Shown here: piece by piece, positions 15,741 through 23,202 of the stretch
Layout: each line of letters begins with the position of its first letter
Position numbering within the stretch: position 1 is the stretch's first letter
Source of the DNA: CAZEVY01 sp964515555
Lineage (GTDB): Bacteria > Acidobacteriota > Terriglobia > Bryobacterales > Bryobacteraceae
Assembly (NCBI GenBank): GCA_964515555.1
Contig: CAZEVY010000073.1
Span: forward strand, 1 to 27,428
Length of the DNA: 27,428 bases
Direction of reading: 5' to 3'
The notes under the pieces: model-generated
What the model was told of the DNA's origin: nothing
Database searches by the model: none
Seen by the model: only the letters and a program-made list of their open reading frames with translations
Position numbers and translations under genes: made by a program

Positions 15741-16543
15741 CAGTCGTAGACGAAGTGCAGAACTTTCTTGAGATCTTCCCACGTCTCGCGCTTGGCCTGC
15801 GGGCTGACCGCGCGCAGCAGGTACGACGGATGAAAGGTGATGATGAGCGGAATGTCGCGCCACTGGAACCAGCGCCCGCGCAGCTTGGTGACGCCTTCCT
15901 TGCTCGCGAGCATCGCCTTGGCCGCCGTCGAGCCGAGCGCGCAGATGGCGCGCGGGCGGATCGCCAGCAACTGGCGGTAGACGAACTGCCCGCAGATCTC
16001 CATCTCGTCGGGCATGGGCGTACGATTCTCCGGCGGCCGGCACTTGACGATGTTGCAGATATAGACGTCGCCGCGCGTCAGCGGAATGCCTTCCTTGCGC
16101 GCCGTGCCTTCGATCATCTGCGTGAGGAGCTGTCCGGCGCGTCCGACGAACGGCAGCCCCTGCGCATCCTCGTCGGCGCCGGGTCCCTCCCCGACAAAGA
16201 CCAGGCGCGCCTGGGGATTGCCGTCGCCGAAGACGATCTTGTTGCGCCCCGAGTGCAGGCGGCAGCGCGTGCACTCGCCGATGTCGGCGCGAATCTTCTC
16301 GAGCGTGTCGCCCTCGGGGGCGAGAGAGGGAAGGATAAGCGGTTGCACCACGGGCTCCCGAGGTGTGATCGGCTGCGCATCTTCTCCACGTGACGACACC
16401 GTGCCGCGACCCGACTCCGCAACCGAGCCGCGACCGTCAGGGAGCGGTCCTTCCGCCGGAGCCGCCCCGCTCCCGGCGTACACCGTCGTGATGCCGATGT
16501 CGCGATAGAACTCCAGGCGGCGGCGCAGCTCGTCGGGAGTCAT
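15740..16543 (-). CDS. Uracil-DNA glycosylase, family 4 (iron-sulfur)
   Basis: This 267-residue enzyme removes uracil from DNA in base-excision repair. Family-4 features are the motif GEGPGADEDAQGLPFVGRAG (118-137), the second motif HPSYLLR (238-244), and four cysteines placed to bind a [4Fe-4S] cluster: C91, C94, C168 and C184. Residues about 30-75 form a linker between a short N-terminal helix and the catalytic domain. Part of it (GPLPDGRGSV, 32-41, and the related GRGTV, 45-49) is encoded by the hairpin repeat at 16425-16447, so the gene has absorbed a mobile-looking sequence without losing its frame. The ATG overlaps the coaBC stop (ATGA). Confidence 0.92.
   Translation of the reverse strand: MTPDELRRRLEFYRDIGITTVYAGSGAAPAEGPLPDGRGSVAESGRGTVSSRGEDAQPITPREPVVQPLILPSLAPEGDTLEKIRADIGECTRCRLHSGRNKIVFGDGNPQARLVFVGEGPGADEDAQGLPFVGRAGQLLTQMIEGTARKEGIPLTRGDVYICNIVKCRPPENRTPMPDEMEICGQFVYRQLLAIRPRAICALGSTAAKAMLASKEGVTKLRGRWFQWRDIPLIITFHPSYLLRAVSPQAKRETWEDLKKVLHFVYD
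16425..16447 (+). repeat. REP-like hairpin repeat, copy 2, inside the udg gene
   Basis: GAGCCGCGACC-GTC-AGGGAGCGG, the 23-bp form with a GTCA loop. It is read antisense in the glycosylase gene as PLPDGRGS. A partial unit (GTGCCGCGACCCGACTC) precedes it at about 16401-16417. Confidence 0.9.
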
Positions 16544-17754
16544 CGCGCCGCGTGGGAGGCGATTCGGAGCTTCGACACCTGGTCGAGTATCTGGTCGGCG
16601 ATGCGGCGCTTCGACGCCCGCGGAAGCTCGATCGCCTCGCCGGTCGCCAGCGCCAGCACCACCTGGTTCTCGTCCGACTCGAAGCCCGTGCCTTCCCGGT
16701 TCACCAGGTTCCCGACAATCATGTCGCAATTCTTCGACGCCAGCTTCCGCCGCGCCTCGGCGACCAGGTTCTGCGTCTCCGCCGCGAAGCCGATCAGGAC
16801 GCGATCGTCCTTCCTGCGTCCCAGTTCGGCCAGAATGTCGGGCGTCGGGTCGAGTTCGAGCGACAGCCGCGCCGCCGTTTTCTTCACCTTTTGCGGCGCC
16901 GCTTCGGCGACGTGATAGTCGGCTACCGCCGCGGCCTTGACGATAATCGTCGACTCCGCCATGCGCGACATCACGGCGTCGCGCATCTCCCGCGCCGTCT
17001 TCACGCGAACCACCTCGACGCCCGCGGGTTCGCGCAGCGCCACCGGGCCCGAGACCAGCACCACCCGCGCACCGCGCCCCGCCGCCGCCTCGGCGATCGC
17101 GTAGCCCATCTTGCCCGACGACCGGTTCGAGATGTAGCGCACCGGGTCGATCGGCTCCTGCGTCGGTCCCGCCGTCACCAGCACCGTCTCGCCGTCGAGG
17201 TCGCGGCGCAGCGACGCCAGCAGCATCACCTCCCCGGCGATGCGCTCCGGCTCCGCCATCCGCCCCGGCCCGACCATGCCGCAGGCCAGCGGCCCCGAAT
17301 CCGGCTCGATGAAGTGATTCCCCCGCGCGCGCAGCGTCTCGATGTTCGACTGCGTCGCCGGATGGTTCCACATGTTGGTGTTCATCGCCGGCGCCAGCAC
17401 CACCTTGCCGGCGAAGGCCAGATACAGCGTCGTCAGGAAATCTCCGGCGAGGCCGTGCGCGAAGCGGCCCAACAAATCCGCGGTCGCGGGCGCCACCACG
17501 AGAACTTCATTGTCCTGCGCGACGCGGATGTGCTCGATGGCGCTCGAGAGCGTCTCCTCCCCGCCCGCTTGCGCGAACAGCGAGGTGATCACCTTGCGCC
17601 CCGTCAGCGCGGCGAAGGTCAGGGGCCGCACGAACTCCTGCGCGGCGTCCGTCATCACCACCTCGACGCGCGCGCCTCGCTCCATCAGCGCGCGGGCCAG
17701 CTCGGCGGCCTTGTACGCCGCGATGCCGCCGCCGACGCCGAGGACGACGTTCAT
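16540..17754 (-). CDS. coaBC: Bifunctional phosphopantothenoylcysteine decarboxylase/synthetase
   Basis: CoaBC carries out two consecutive steps of coenzyme A synthesis: CTP-dependent joining of cysteine to phosphopantothenate, then FMN-dependent decarboxylation. The 404-residue protein has the N-terminal CoaC flavoprotein domain (GVGGGIAAYKAAEL at 6-19, the histidine in AIEHIRVAQ, and the APAMNTNMW substrate motif). The CoaB domain follows from about residue 190 (VLVTAGPTQEPIDPVRYISN, then SSGKMGYA). The length is normal. It starts 6 bp after the omega subunit gene, with only a weak AGAGG three bases before the ATG, and ends overlapping the glycosylase gene. The omega-coaBC order is common in bacteria. 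Confidence 0.95.
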   Translation of the reverse strand: MNVVLGVGGGIAAYKAAELARALMERGARVEVVMTDAAQEFVRPLTFAALTGRKVITSLFAQAGGEETLSSAIEHIRVAQDNEVLVVAPATADLLGRFAHGLAGDFLTTLYLAFAGKVVLAPAMNTNMWNHPATQSNIETLRARGNHFIEPDSGPLACGMVGPGRMAEPERIAGEVMLLASLRRDLDGETVLVTAGPTQEPIDPVRYISNRSSGKMGYAIAEAAAGRGARVVLVSGPVALREPAGVEVVRVKTAREMRDAVMSRMAESTIIVKAAAVADYHVAEAAPQKVKKTAARLSLELDPTPDILAELGRRKDDRVLIGFAAETQNLVAEARRKLASKNCDMIVGNLVNREGTGFESDENQVVLALATGEAIELPRASKRRIADQILDQVSKLRIASHAAR

Positions 17755-17760
17755 GGGCCT

Positions 17761-17991
17761 CTACGCCGGTTCGGCCGCCGGCTCCTCGGGCTTGGCCGGG
17801 TCCGTGTACTTGATCAGGCCGCGCCGCACTTCCTCGACGGCGGTGACCGTCGGCTTCTTCGACGTGGTCGGCAGGAACGGCCGGGCGCCGCTTTGCAGTT
17901 GGCGCGCGCGCTTGGCGGCCACGATGATGAACCGGTAGGTGCTCTGCTCGGAGTCGTCCGGGATCGAGAAGGTCGCGTGTCGTGCGGGCAT
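17761..17991 (-). CDS. rpoZ: DNA-directed RNA polymerase omega subunit
   Basis: Omega is a small subunit that helps assemble and stabilise RNA polymerase. The 76-residue protein has the conserved core YRFIIVAAKRARQLQSGARP (19-38), then a lysine-rich turn, then TVTAVEEVRRGLIKY (48-62), which matches the usual ALEEIREGLI element. The Glu/Pro/Ala-rich tail is variable. The ATG at 17991 has AAAGGA upstream at suitable distance and lies 13 bp after the guanylate kinase stop. The order gmk-rpoZ-coaBC is a classic conserved cluster and strengthens the assignment of this short gene. Confidence 0.9.
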   Translation of the reverse strand: MPARHATFSIPDDSEQSTYRFIIVAAKRARQLQSGARPFLPTTSKKPTVTAVEEVRRGLIKYTDPAKPEEPAAEPA

Positions 17992-18004
17992 TTACGAGGT
18001 CCTT

Positions 18005-18619
18005 TCAAAGACTGCATTCAAAGCTGGCGAGGATGGGCCGGATCTCCTCCTCCATCCGGGCGCGCCGCGCCCGCGCGCTCTGTACAATCGAGGCCAGTAT
18101 CTCCACCGACGCCTCCACTTCGCGATTGACGAGCACGTAATCGTACCAGCTGTAATTCCGGATCTCCTCGGCCGCCTCCCGCAGCCGGCGCTGGATCGTA
18201 TCTTCTTCGTCCTCGGAGCGGTCGCGCAGACGCTGTTCCAACACCTGGCGCGAGGGAGGAAGTATAAATACGGTTACCGCATCCGGGAGCTTATGTTTTA
18301 ATTGTCGCGCACCTTGCACGTCGATGTCGAGCACCAGGTCGGCGCCCGCGGCCACGGCCTCCTCCAGGTAGCGCCGGTGCGTGCCGTAGTACTTGCCGAA
18401 CACCTCGGCGTGCTCCAGGAATTCGCCGCGCGCGATGCGCTCCTCGAACTCCTCCCGCGCGATGTAGTGGTACTGGTGTCCCTGCGTCTCGGCGCCGCGC
18501 GGCGGCCGCGTCGTGTAGGAGATCGAGAAGCGCAGCCGCCGGTCGAAGGCCAGCAGCCTCTTCACCAGCGTCGACTTGCCCGAGCCGGAGGGCGCCGAGA
18601 CGATGTACACCGTCGTCAT
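18005..18619 (-). CDS. gmk: Guanylate kinase
   Basis: Guanylate kinase converts GMP to GDP with ATP, a step needed for GTP and (p)ppGpp pools. The 204-residue protein begins with the P-loop SAPSGSGKSTL (8-18). The GMP-binding region follows (SISYTTRPPRGAE, then GHQYHYI and EFLEHAEVFGKYYGT), then VLDIDVQGARQL and the lid segment R..DRSEDEEDTIQRRL. All expected motifs are present and the length is typical. The ATG overlaps the yicC stop by four bases (ATGA) and has no clear Shine-Dalgarno of its own, so it depends on coupling. yicC-gmk-rpoZ is a widely conserved gene order. Confidence 0.96.
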   Translation of the reverse strand: MTTVYIVSAPSGSGKSTLVKRLLAFDRRLRFSISYTTRPPRGAETQGHQYHYIAREEFEERIARGEFLEHAEVFGKYYGTHRRYLEEAVAAGADLVLDIDVQGARQLKHKLPDAVTVFILPPSRQVLEQRLRDRSEDEEDTIQRRLREAAEEIRNYSWYDYVLVNREVEASVEILASIVQSARARRARMEEEIRPILASFECSL

Positions 18620-19518
18620 TCGAAGTTGGCCGCCTGCTCCCGGATCTTCTCGATGGCGCTCTTGACGCGCAGCCCCAGCGCCGTCACCGGCATCCCGGCC
18701 TCTCCCGCCGACCCGGTCTTCGCCAGAATCGTCCCCGACTCGCGATGCATCTCCTGCACCAGAAACTCCAGCTTCTTGCCGACCTCGCCGCCGGCCTCGA
18801 GCAGCTCCGCCAGGCGCGCGCAGTGAATGCGCAGACGCGCCAGCTCCTCGGCGATATCCGAACGGTCGGCCACCAGGGCCGCTTCCTGCACCAGCCGCTG
18901 CGGCTCCACCTGCGCTCCGGCCAGCAGCTCGGCCAGCCGTTCTTCGAGGCGCGCGCGGATCTTCGGGAAAATCTCGCCGCGCAGCCGCTCGATCTCCGCG
19001 GCGCCGGCGGCGATCTCGGCCCCGTAGGCGCGCAGTTCCGCCGCGATGTGCCCGCCCTCGCGCTCCCGCTCGGCGTTCAGCGCTCGCGCGGCCTCATCGG
19101 CGGCGGCGGCGACCTCGGCTTCCAGCGCCGGATCGGGCTCCGCTTCGGTCTCCACCAGCATGCCGGGGATTCGAAATGCGGCGTTGAGATCCGGTTCGAA
19201 GGGAATCGAAAACTCCGCCGCCGCCTGCCGGCAGGCCTCCAGATAGGTCCCCATCAGCGCGCGGTTCCAGGCCACCGGACCCTGCGCGTCGCGCCGCAGC
19301 TGCACGCGCACCTCCAGGTGTCCGCGCACGACGTGTTTCGCCAGCGCCGCCCGCAGCGCGCTCTCGAACGGCTCCAGGCCCGCGCCCAGGAACGCCCGGA
19401 TGTCGAGTCCGCGATGGTTCACCGCGCGAATGCTCACCGTCAGCTCGCCTCCGGCGGCGGCGCGCCGCACGCGCGCGTATCCGGTCATGCTGCGGATGGG
19501 TTGCCGATTCGCGCTCAT
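18616..19518 (-). CDS. yicC: YicC/YloC family endoribonuclease
   Basis: The 300-residue protein has the family N-terminus SMTGYARVRRAA (about 9-20) and SIRAVNHRGLDIR. The C-terminal DUF1732 part includes GKKLEFLVQEMHRESGTILAK and ends IEKIREQAANFE. YicC proteins are metal-dependent endoribonucleases implicated in RNA turnover in E. coli and Bacillus. The middle part is long, helical and Ala/Glu-rich, with coiled-coil character. The gene overlaps msbA upstream and gmk downstream by four bases each, so translation is coupled through the three genes. The length and ends fit the family. Confidence 0.93.
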   Translation of the reverse strand: MSANRQPIRSMTGYARVRRAAAGGELTVSIRAVNHRGLDIRAFLGAGLEPFESALRAALAKHVVRGHLEVRVQLRRDAQGPVAWNRALMGTYLEACRQAAAEFSIPFEPDLNAAFRIPGMLVETEAEPDPALEAEVAAAADEAARALNAEREREGGHIAAELRAYGAEIAAGAAEIERLRGEIFPKIRARLEERLAELLAGAQVEPQRLVQEAALVADRSDIAEELARLRIHCARLAELLEAGGEVGKKLEFLVQEMHRESGTILAKTGSAGEAGMPVTALGLRVKSAIEKIREQAANFE

Positions 19519-21338
19519 AAGCTCGCCAGCGGGTCCGCCTCCACGAATTGCAGCTCGTGCAGCCGCTGGTAGATCCCCCCGCCCACCAGCAAATCCTCGT
19601 GAGTGCCGATCTCGCGAATCCGCCCCGCCTCCAGCACCACGATCCGATCGGCGCGCCGCACCGTCGAGAGACGGTGCGCGATCACGATCACCGTCCTCCC
19701 GCGCATCAGGTTCGCCAACGCCCGCTGCACCAGCATCTCCGACTCCGTGTCCAGATGCGAGGTGGCTTCATCCAGAATCAGGATGGGCGCATTCTTCAGC
19801 AGCGCCCGCGCGATCGCCAGCCGCTGCTTCTGCCCGCCGCTCAGCTTCACGCCGCGCTCGCCCACCCCCGTCGCGTAGCCCTGCGGGAGCCGCTCGATGA
19901 ACTCGTCGGCCAGCGCGTTGCGCGCCGCCTCGCGAACCTCCTCCTCGGCCGCCCCCTCGCGCCCGTAGCCGATGTTGGCCGCCACGGTGTCGTTGAATAG
20001 ATAGGTCTCCTGCGCGACGATGCCGATCTGCGCCCGCAGGCTCGCCAGCGTCGCCTCGCGCAAGTCGCGTCCGTCGATCAGGATGCGCCCTGCCGTCGGG
20101 TCGTAGAAGCGCGCGACGAGATTCGCCAGCGTCGTCTTGCCCGCGCCGCTCGGCCCCACCAGCGCCACGATCTCGCCCGCGCTCACCACCAGCGACACGC
20201 TCTCCAGCGCGTGCCGGTGCGGGTTCGACGGGTAGCGGAAGCTCACGCCGTCGAACAGAATCGACCGCGAGAACGCCGGCATCGCGACCGCATCCGGCCG
20301 GTCGGCCACCGCCTGCGGCCCGTCCAGGTACTCGAACACCTTCTGCGACGCCCCCAGCGCCTGCTGAAAGATGTTGTGGATTCCCGTGAGCCGCTTCACC
20401 GGCTCGTAGAGCATCAGCAGCGCCACCACGAAGCTGGTGAACTCGCCGGTGGTCATGCGGCCCCCCTGGATCTGGCTGCGCGCGTACGTCAGCAGACCCA
20501 CGATCGTCAGCGCGCCGAAAAACTCGATCAGCGGCGACGCCATCGCCTGCTGCGCCACGTACCGCAGGCTGCTCGTCTTCAGCCGCTCCGCCGCCGCGTG
20601 GAAGCGCCGCGACTCCCGCGCCTCCGCCCCGAACGCCTTCACCACCTGGTGGCCGCCGAGCGATTCCTGGAGCACCTGGTTCAGCTCCGCCGAGTCGTCC
20701 TGCGCGCGCCGCGTCGACCGCCGGATGCGCCGCCCGATGCGGATCGTCGGGACCAGCACGAAGGGCAGCAGCGTGAAACTCACGATAGCCAGCTTCCAGT
20801 CGGTTTGCAGCACCACGTACAGCAGGCCCGCGGCCGCGAACATCTGCCGCAGCCAGTCGGCCAGCATCTGCGAGACCGCCAGTTGGATCTTCTCGATGTC
20901 GCTCATGATCGACGACATCAACCGCGCCGTCGGCGTGGTCTCGAAAAACTGCGCGTCCTGCCGCAGCACCCGCTCGAAGGCCGCCTGCCGGAGATCCGTC
21001 ACCGCCGAGAACCCCGCGTAGCTCACCAGGTAGTTGCCCGCGTAGTCGCACACGCCCTTCAGCACGAACACGGCGACGATGCCGGCCGCCACCATCCCCC
21101 AGACATCTTCGATTCCCGCCGGTAGAAACTGGTCGAGCCGCACCGGCCGGCCCAGCAGCGTGAACAATACGATCGGCGCGCCGGGCGGCGCCGGGTTCAG
21201 CACGCGGTCGAAGATCGGGCCGATCAGAATCGCGATCAGCGCGTGCGCCGCGCCGGCGATCGCCATCAGGACCACCGACGCCGCCAGCGGCGCCCAGTAC
21301 GGGCGCGCGTAGCCGAGCAGCCGCGGCAGCTCCCTCAT
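19515..21338 (-). CDS. msbA: MsbA-type ABC transporter (fused membrane and ATPase domains)
   Basis: The protein has 607 residues. An N-terminal six-helix membrane domain (about 15-330) is followed by an ATPase domain (about 355-595). The latter has Walker A GPSGAGKTT, a Q-loop in GIVAQETYLF, the signature LSGGQKQR, Walker B ILILDEATSHLD and the H-loop IAHRLST. It should act as a homodimeric inner-membrane exporter. The upstream glycosyltransferase of the LPS heptosyltransferase family makes lipid A-core flipping (MsbA role) the best guess, but multidrug exporters look alike. The ATG at 21338 overlaps the glycosyltransferase stop (ATGA); a longer frame extending upstream is a run through that gene. 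Confidence 0.88.
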   Translation of the reverse strand: MRELPRLLGYARPYWAPLAASVVLMAIAGAAHALIAILIGPIFDRVLNPAPPGAPIVLFTLLGRPVRLDQFLPAGIEDVWGMVAAGIVAVFVLKGVCDYAGNYLVSYAGFSAVTDLRQAAFERVLRQDAQFFETTPTARLMSSIMSDIEKIQLAVSQMLADWLRQMFAAAGLLYVVLQTDWKLAIVSFTLLPFVLVPTIRIGRRIRRSTRRAQDDSAELNQVLQESLGGHQVVKAFGAEARESRRFHAAAERLKTSSLRYVAQQAMASPLIEFFGALTIVGLLTYARSQIQGGRMTTGEFTSFVVALLMLYEPVKRLTGIHNIFQQALGASQKVFEYLDGPQAVADRPDAVAMPAFSRSILFDGVSFRYPSNPHRHALESVSLVVSAGEIVALVGPSGAGKTTLANLVARFYDPTAGRILIDGRDLREATLASLRAQIGIVAQETYLFNDTVAANIGYGREGAAEEEVREAARNALADEFIERLPQGYATGVGERGVKLSGGQKQRLAIARALLKNAPILILDEATSHLDTESEMLVQRALANLMRGRTVIVIAHRLSTVRRADRIVVLEAGRIREIGTHEDLLVGGGIYQRLHELQFVEADPLASL

Positions 21339-22276
21339 GCCCGCACGCGCAGCCGCTCGATCGCCGCGGCCACTTCCTCCACCGCGATCGCGCCGATCCC
21401 CGCCCCCGCGGCGATCTGCTCGGCGGGCGCTTTCCACGGCGCCCACGCCACCGGGTCCGAGGCGCCGAACAGCACCACCGCCGGCGTCCGCAGCGCGGCC
21501 GCCATGTGCGCCGGCCCGCTGTCGTTGCCGATGAACATCGACGCGCCGGCGATGAGATTCTTCACCTCGCCGAGCGGCGCGCCGGCCACCACGCGATATC
21601 GCGCGAAGGCGTCCGCGTCCTCGCCCGGTCCCGCCAGAAAGACGGGAGCGAGAGCGAAGTCGCGCGTCAGCCGTGCCGCCAGGTCGAGGAAACGCTCCGC
21701 CGGCCAGGTCTTGCCGGGCGCCGACGCCATCGGATGCAGGACCGCGTAGGGCGCCTCCCCCGGCGCCGGCGACGCGTATAGCCGCGCCGGCGGAATCTCC
21801 ACGCGGGGCGCGCCCAGAAAAAACATCGCCGAGGCGAGATGTTCCGCCGTGTGGACCTTGCGGTCGACGCCCAGAATCTCCTGCGCCGTGGGGATGCGCA
21901 CATTGTCGCGCGACACGCCGCGATAGTGCGCGAATCCGGCGCGAAGGCGCGCTCCCGAGATCGCCGCCAGCGAGCGGCTGCGCGGTCCGCCGTGTAGATT
22001 GAGGCACAGCTCCGCGCGCCACCCCCTCACCGCCGCCGCCGTGGGTGGGAGAATCGCGTCGATGTCGGGGTTGCCCTCGAACACCGCCGCGAAGCGCTCC
22101 TCCACCACCACGCCGATCTCGAGGTCCCCTCGCGCCGCGCGTAGAATCGCCAGCGCCGGCGTGGTCAGCACGCAGTCGCCCAGCGACCGCAGCCGGAGGA
22201 TCAGAATGCGCGCGCCCGCCGGCAGCGACTCCAAGGGAGGCCGGTGCGCCGGGTCAATCCTCGATGCGGGCTTCAT
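21335..22276 (-). CDS. Glycosyltransferase family 9 (ADP-heptose:LPS heptosyltransferase type)
   Basis: This 313-residue protein begins its domain with ARILILRLRSLGDCVLTTPA, the GT9 N-terminus, and has the second-domain motifs LHPMASAPGKTWPAERF and FIGNDSGPAHMAAALRTPAVVLFGASDP. GT9 enzymes add heptose or related sugars to the LPS inner core on the cytoplasmic face of the inner membrane. The downstream msbA-type exporter supports a role in LPS assembly. I placed the start at the ATG at 22276, which overlaps the preceding Trm112-like gene by 23 bp; a TTG lies directly before it. The domain itself begins some 22 residues later. The donor and acceptor are not identifiable, so I do not assign waaC or waaF. 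Confidence 0.85.
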   Translation of the reverse strand: MKPASRIDPAHRPPLESLPAGARILILRLRSLGDCVLTTPALAILRAARGDLEIGVVVEERFAAVFEGNPDIDAILPPTAAAVRGWRAELCLNLHGGPRSRSLAAISGARLRAGFAHYRGVSRDNVRIPTAQEILGVDRKVHTAEHLASAMFFLGAPRVEIPPARLYASPAPGEAPYAVLHPMASAPGKTWPAERFLDLAARLTRDFALAPVFLAGPGEDADAFARYRVVAGAPLGEVKNLIAGASMFIGNDSGPAHMAAALRTPAVVLFGASDPVAWAPWKAPAEQIAAGAGIGAIAVEEVAAAIERLRVRA

Positions 22277-22424
22277 CAATGAGCATCACGGGGATGTCGT
22301 CGCGGATCGGGTAGACGCGCTTGCATTGGACGCATTTGAGGCCGTTCTCGTCCTGCTTGAGCTCCACCGGCGCCTTGCACAGCGGGCAGACGAGAATCTC
22401 CAACAGTTCTTTGCTGATGGCCAT
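22254..22424 (-). CDS. Trm112-like zinc-ribbon protein (UPF0434/YcaR type)
   Basis: This 56-residue protein begins MAISKELLEILVCPLCKAPV and contains two CxxC pairs (CPLC at 13-16 and CVQC at 31-34) that probably bind zinc. RVYPIRDDIPVMLIDEAR follows, the standard Trm112p-like ending. In eukaryotes and archaea Trm112 activates methyltransferases. The bacterial short form is often encoded next to LPS or lipid-A genes, as here with the GT9 and MsbA-type genes; its role is unsettled. It appears to be the first gene of the long minus-strand run. The ATG at 22424 is preceded by TAACAT seven bases upstream and has no Shine-Dalgarno. Confidence 0.88.
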   Translation of the reverse strand: MAISKELLEILVCPLCKAPVELKQDENGLKCVQCKRVYPIRDDIPVMLIDEARIED

Positions 22425-22431
22425 GGCAGTG

Positions 22432-22437
22432 ATGTTA
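22432..22437 (-). promoter_or_regulatory. -10-like box at the head of the eleven-gene run
   Basis: TAACAT on the minus strand is followed by seven bases (CACTGCC) and then the ATG at 22424. There is no Shine-Dalgarno and no recognisable -35. It would drive the operon as a leaderless or nearly leaderless transcript. Confidence 0.42.
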
Positions 22438-22467
22438 GTTTATCAGGCCCCACGGCTCACGAAAGCC

Positions 22468-22489
22468 GAGCCGCGACCACAGGGAGCGG
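22468..22489 (+). repeat. REP-like hairpin repeat, copy 3
   Basis: GAGCCGCGACC-AC-AGGGAGCGG with an ACA loop, ending 5 bp from the stop of the KDPG aldolase gene. Its first six bases also pair with CGGCTC at 22453-22458 (9-nt loop), giving an alternative hairpin. It lies in the 70-bp gap between the aldolase gene and the Trm112-like gene. Confidence 0.85.
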
Positions 22490-22494
22490 ACTTT

Positions 22495-23139
22495 CTACCG
22501 CGCCGACGCCACCGCCGCCAGGTACTGCCGTGCGCGATCCTCGAAAACTTCGTAGCGCCCTTCCTGAATCGTCTTGGCGTCCACCAGCTCGGCGCCGACC
22601 GCCACCGCGCAGGCCCCCGCTCTCAGGAACTCCGGCGTCGTCTCCAGGTTCACCCCGCCCGTCGGAATCATCTCGATCTGCGGGAACGGCGCGCGCAGCG
22701 ACCGGATGTACTTCGGCCCGCCGACGTTGCCGCACGGGAATATCTTGACGATGTCGGCCCCTGCCTCCCAGGCCGTCAGCACCTCGGTCGGCGTGAGCGC
22801 GCCCGGGCAGACGACCTTCGAGTAGCGCTGCGTCATTTCGATCACCGAGCGCCGCAGCGCCGGCGTGACGAAGAATTCCGCCCCCGCCAGCATGCAGGCG
22901 CGGCAGGTCTCCGGATCGAGCACCGTGCCCGCCCCCAGCACCAGCTTGTCGCCGAACTGGTCGGCGACCTTTTCGAGCGCCCGCACCGCGCCCGGCACCG
23001 TCATCGTGATCTCGGCCGCGCGGATGCCGCCCTGGTAGATCGCCTCGATGGCGCGAATGGCGCTTTCGGCGCTGGGCGTTCGGATCACCGGCACGATGCC
23101 GACGTCGCGGATGGAGGCGAGGATCTTCTCTTTGGTCAT
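22495..23139 (-). CDS. eda: KDPG/KHG aldolase
   Basis: This 214-residue class I aldolase cleaves 2-keto-3-deoxy-6-phosphogluconate to pyruvate and glyceraldehyde-3-phosphate in the Entner-Doudoroff pathway; relatives act on 2-keto-4-hydroxyglutarate or on KDPGal. The Schiff-base lysine is K132 in DIVKIFPCG and the proton-transfer glutamate is E43 in AAEITMT. The phosphate-binding element PTGGV is at 159-163. No other Entner-Doudoroff gene is in the window, so the exact substrate is open. The gene stands alone. Its ATG at 23139 has a TACAAT nine bases upstream and a GGGACGGG stretch between them that could act as a poor ribosome site. Confidence 0.92.
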   Translation of the reverse strand: MTKEKILASIRDVGIVPVIRTPSAESAIRAIEAIYQGGIRAAEITMTVPGAVRALEKVADQFGDKLVLGAGTVLDPETCRACMLAGAEFFVTPALRRSVIEMTQRYSKVVCPGALTPTEVLTAWEAGADIVKIFPCGNVGGPKYIRSLRAPFPQIEMIPTGGVNLETTPEFLRAGACAVAVGAELVDAKTIQEGRYEVFEDRARQYLAAVASAR

Positions 23140-23148
23140 CCCGTCCCG

Positions 23149-23154
23149 ATTGTA
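23149..23154 (-). promoter_or_regulatory. -10-like box for the KDPG aldolase gene
   Basis: TACAAT on the minus strand lies nine bases before the ATG at 23139, which leaves room for a leader of only two or three bases. It is in the 63-bp divergent region shared with the RidA-like gene. Confidence 0.45.
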
Positions 23155-23190
23155 TCAGCGCCACGCCGCGACTCCGCCTCAGTCTCGCGA

Positions 23191-23196
23191 TAGAAT
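23191..23196 (+). promoter_or_regulatory. -10-like box for the RidA-like gene
   Basis: TAGAAT is followed by six bases (CTCCCC) and the ATG at 23203. No purine-rich Shine-Dalgarno can fit between them. This is one of the clearest leaderless-type starts in the window. Confidence 0.55.
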
Positions 23197-23202
23197 CTCC
23201 CC

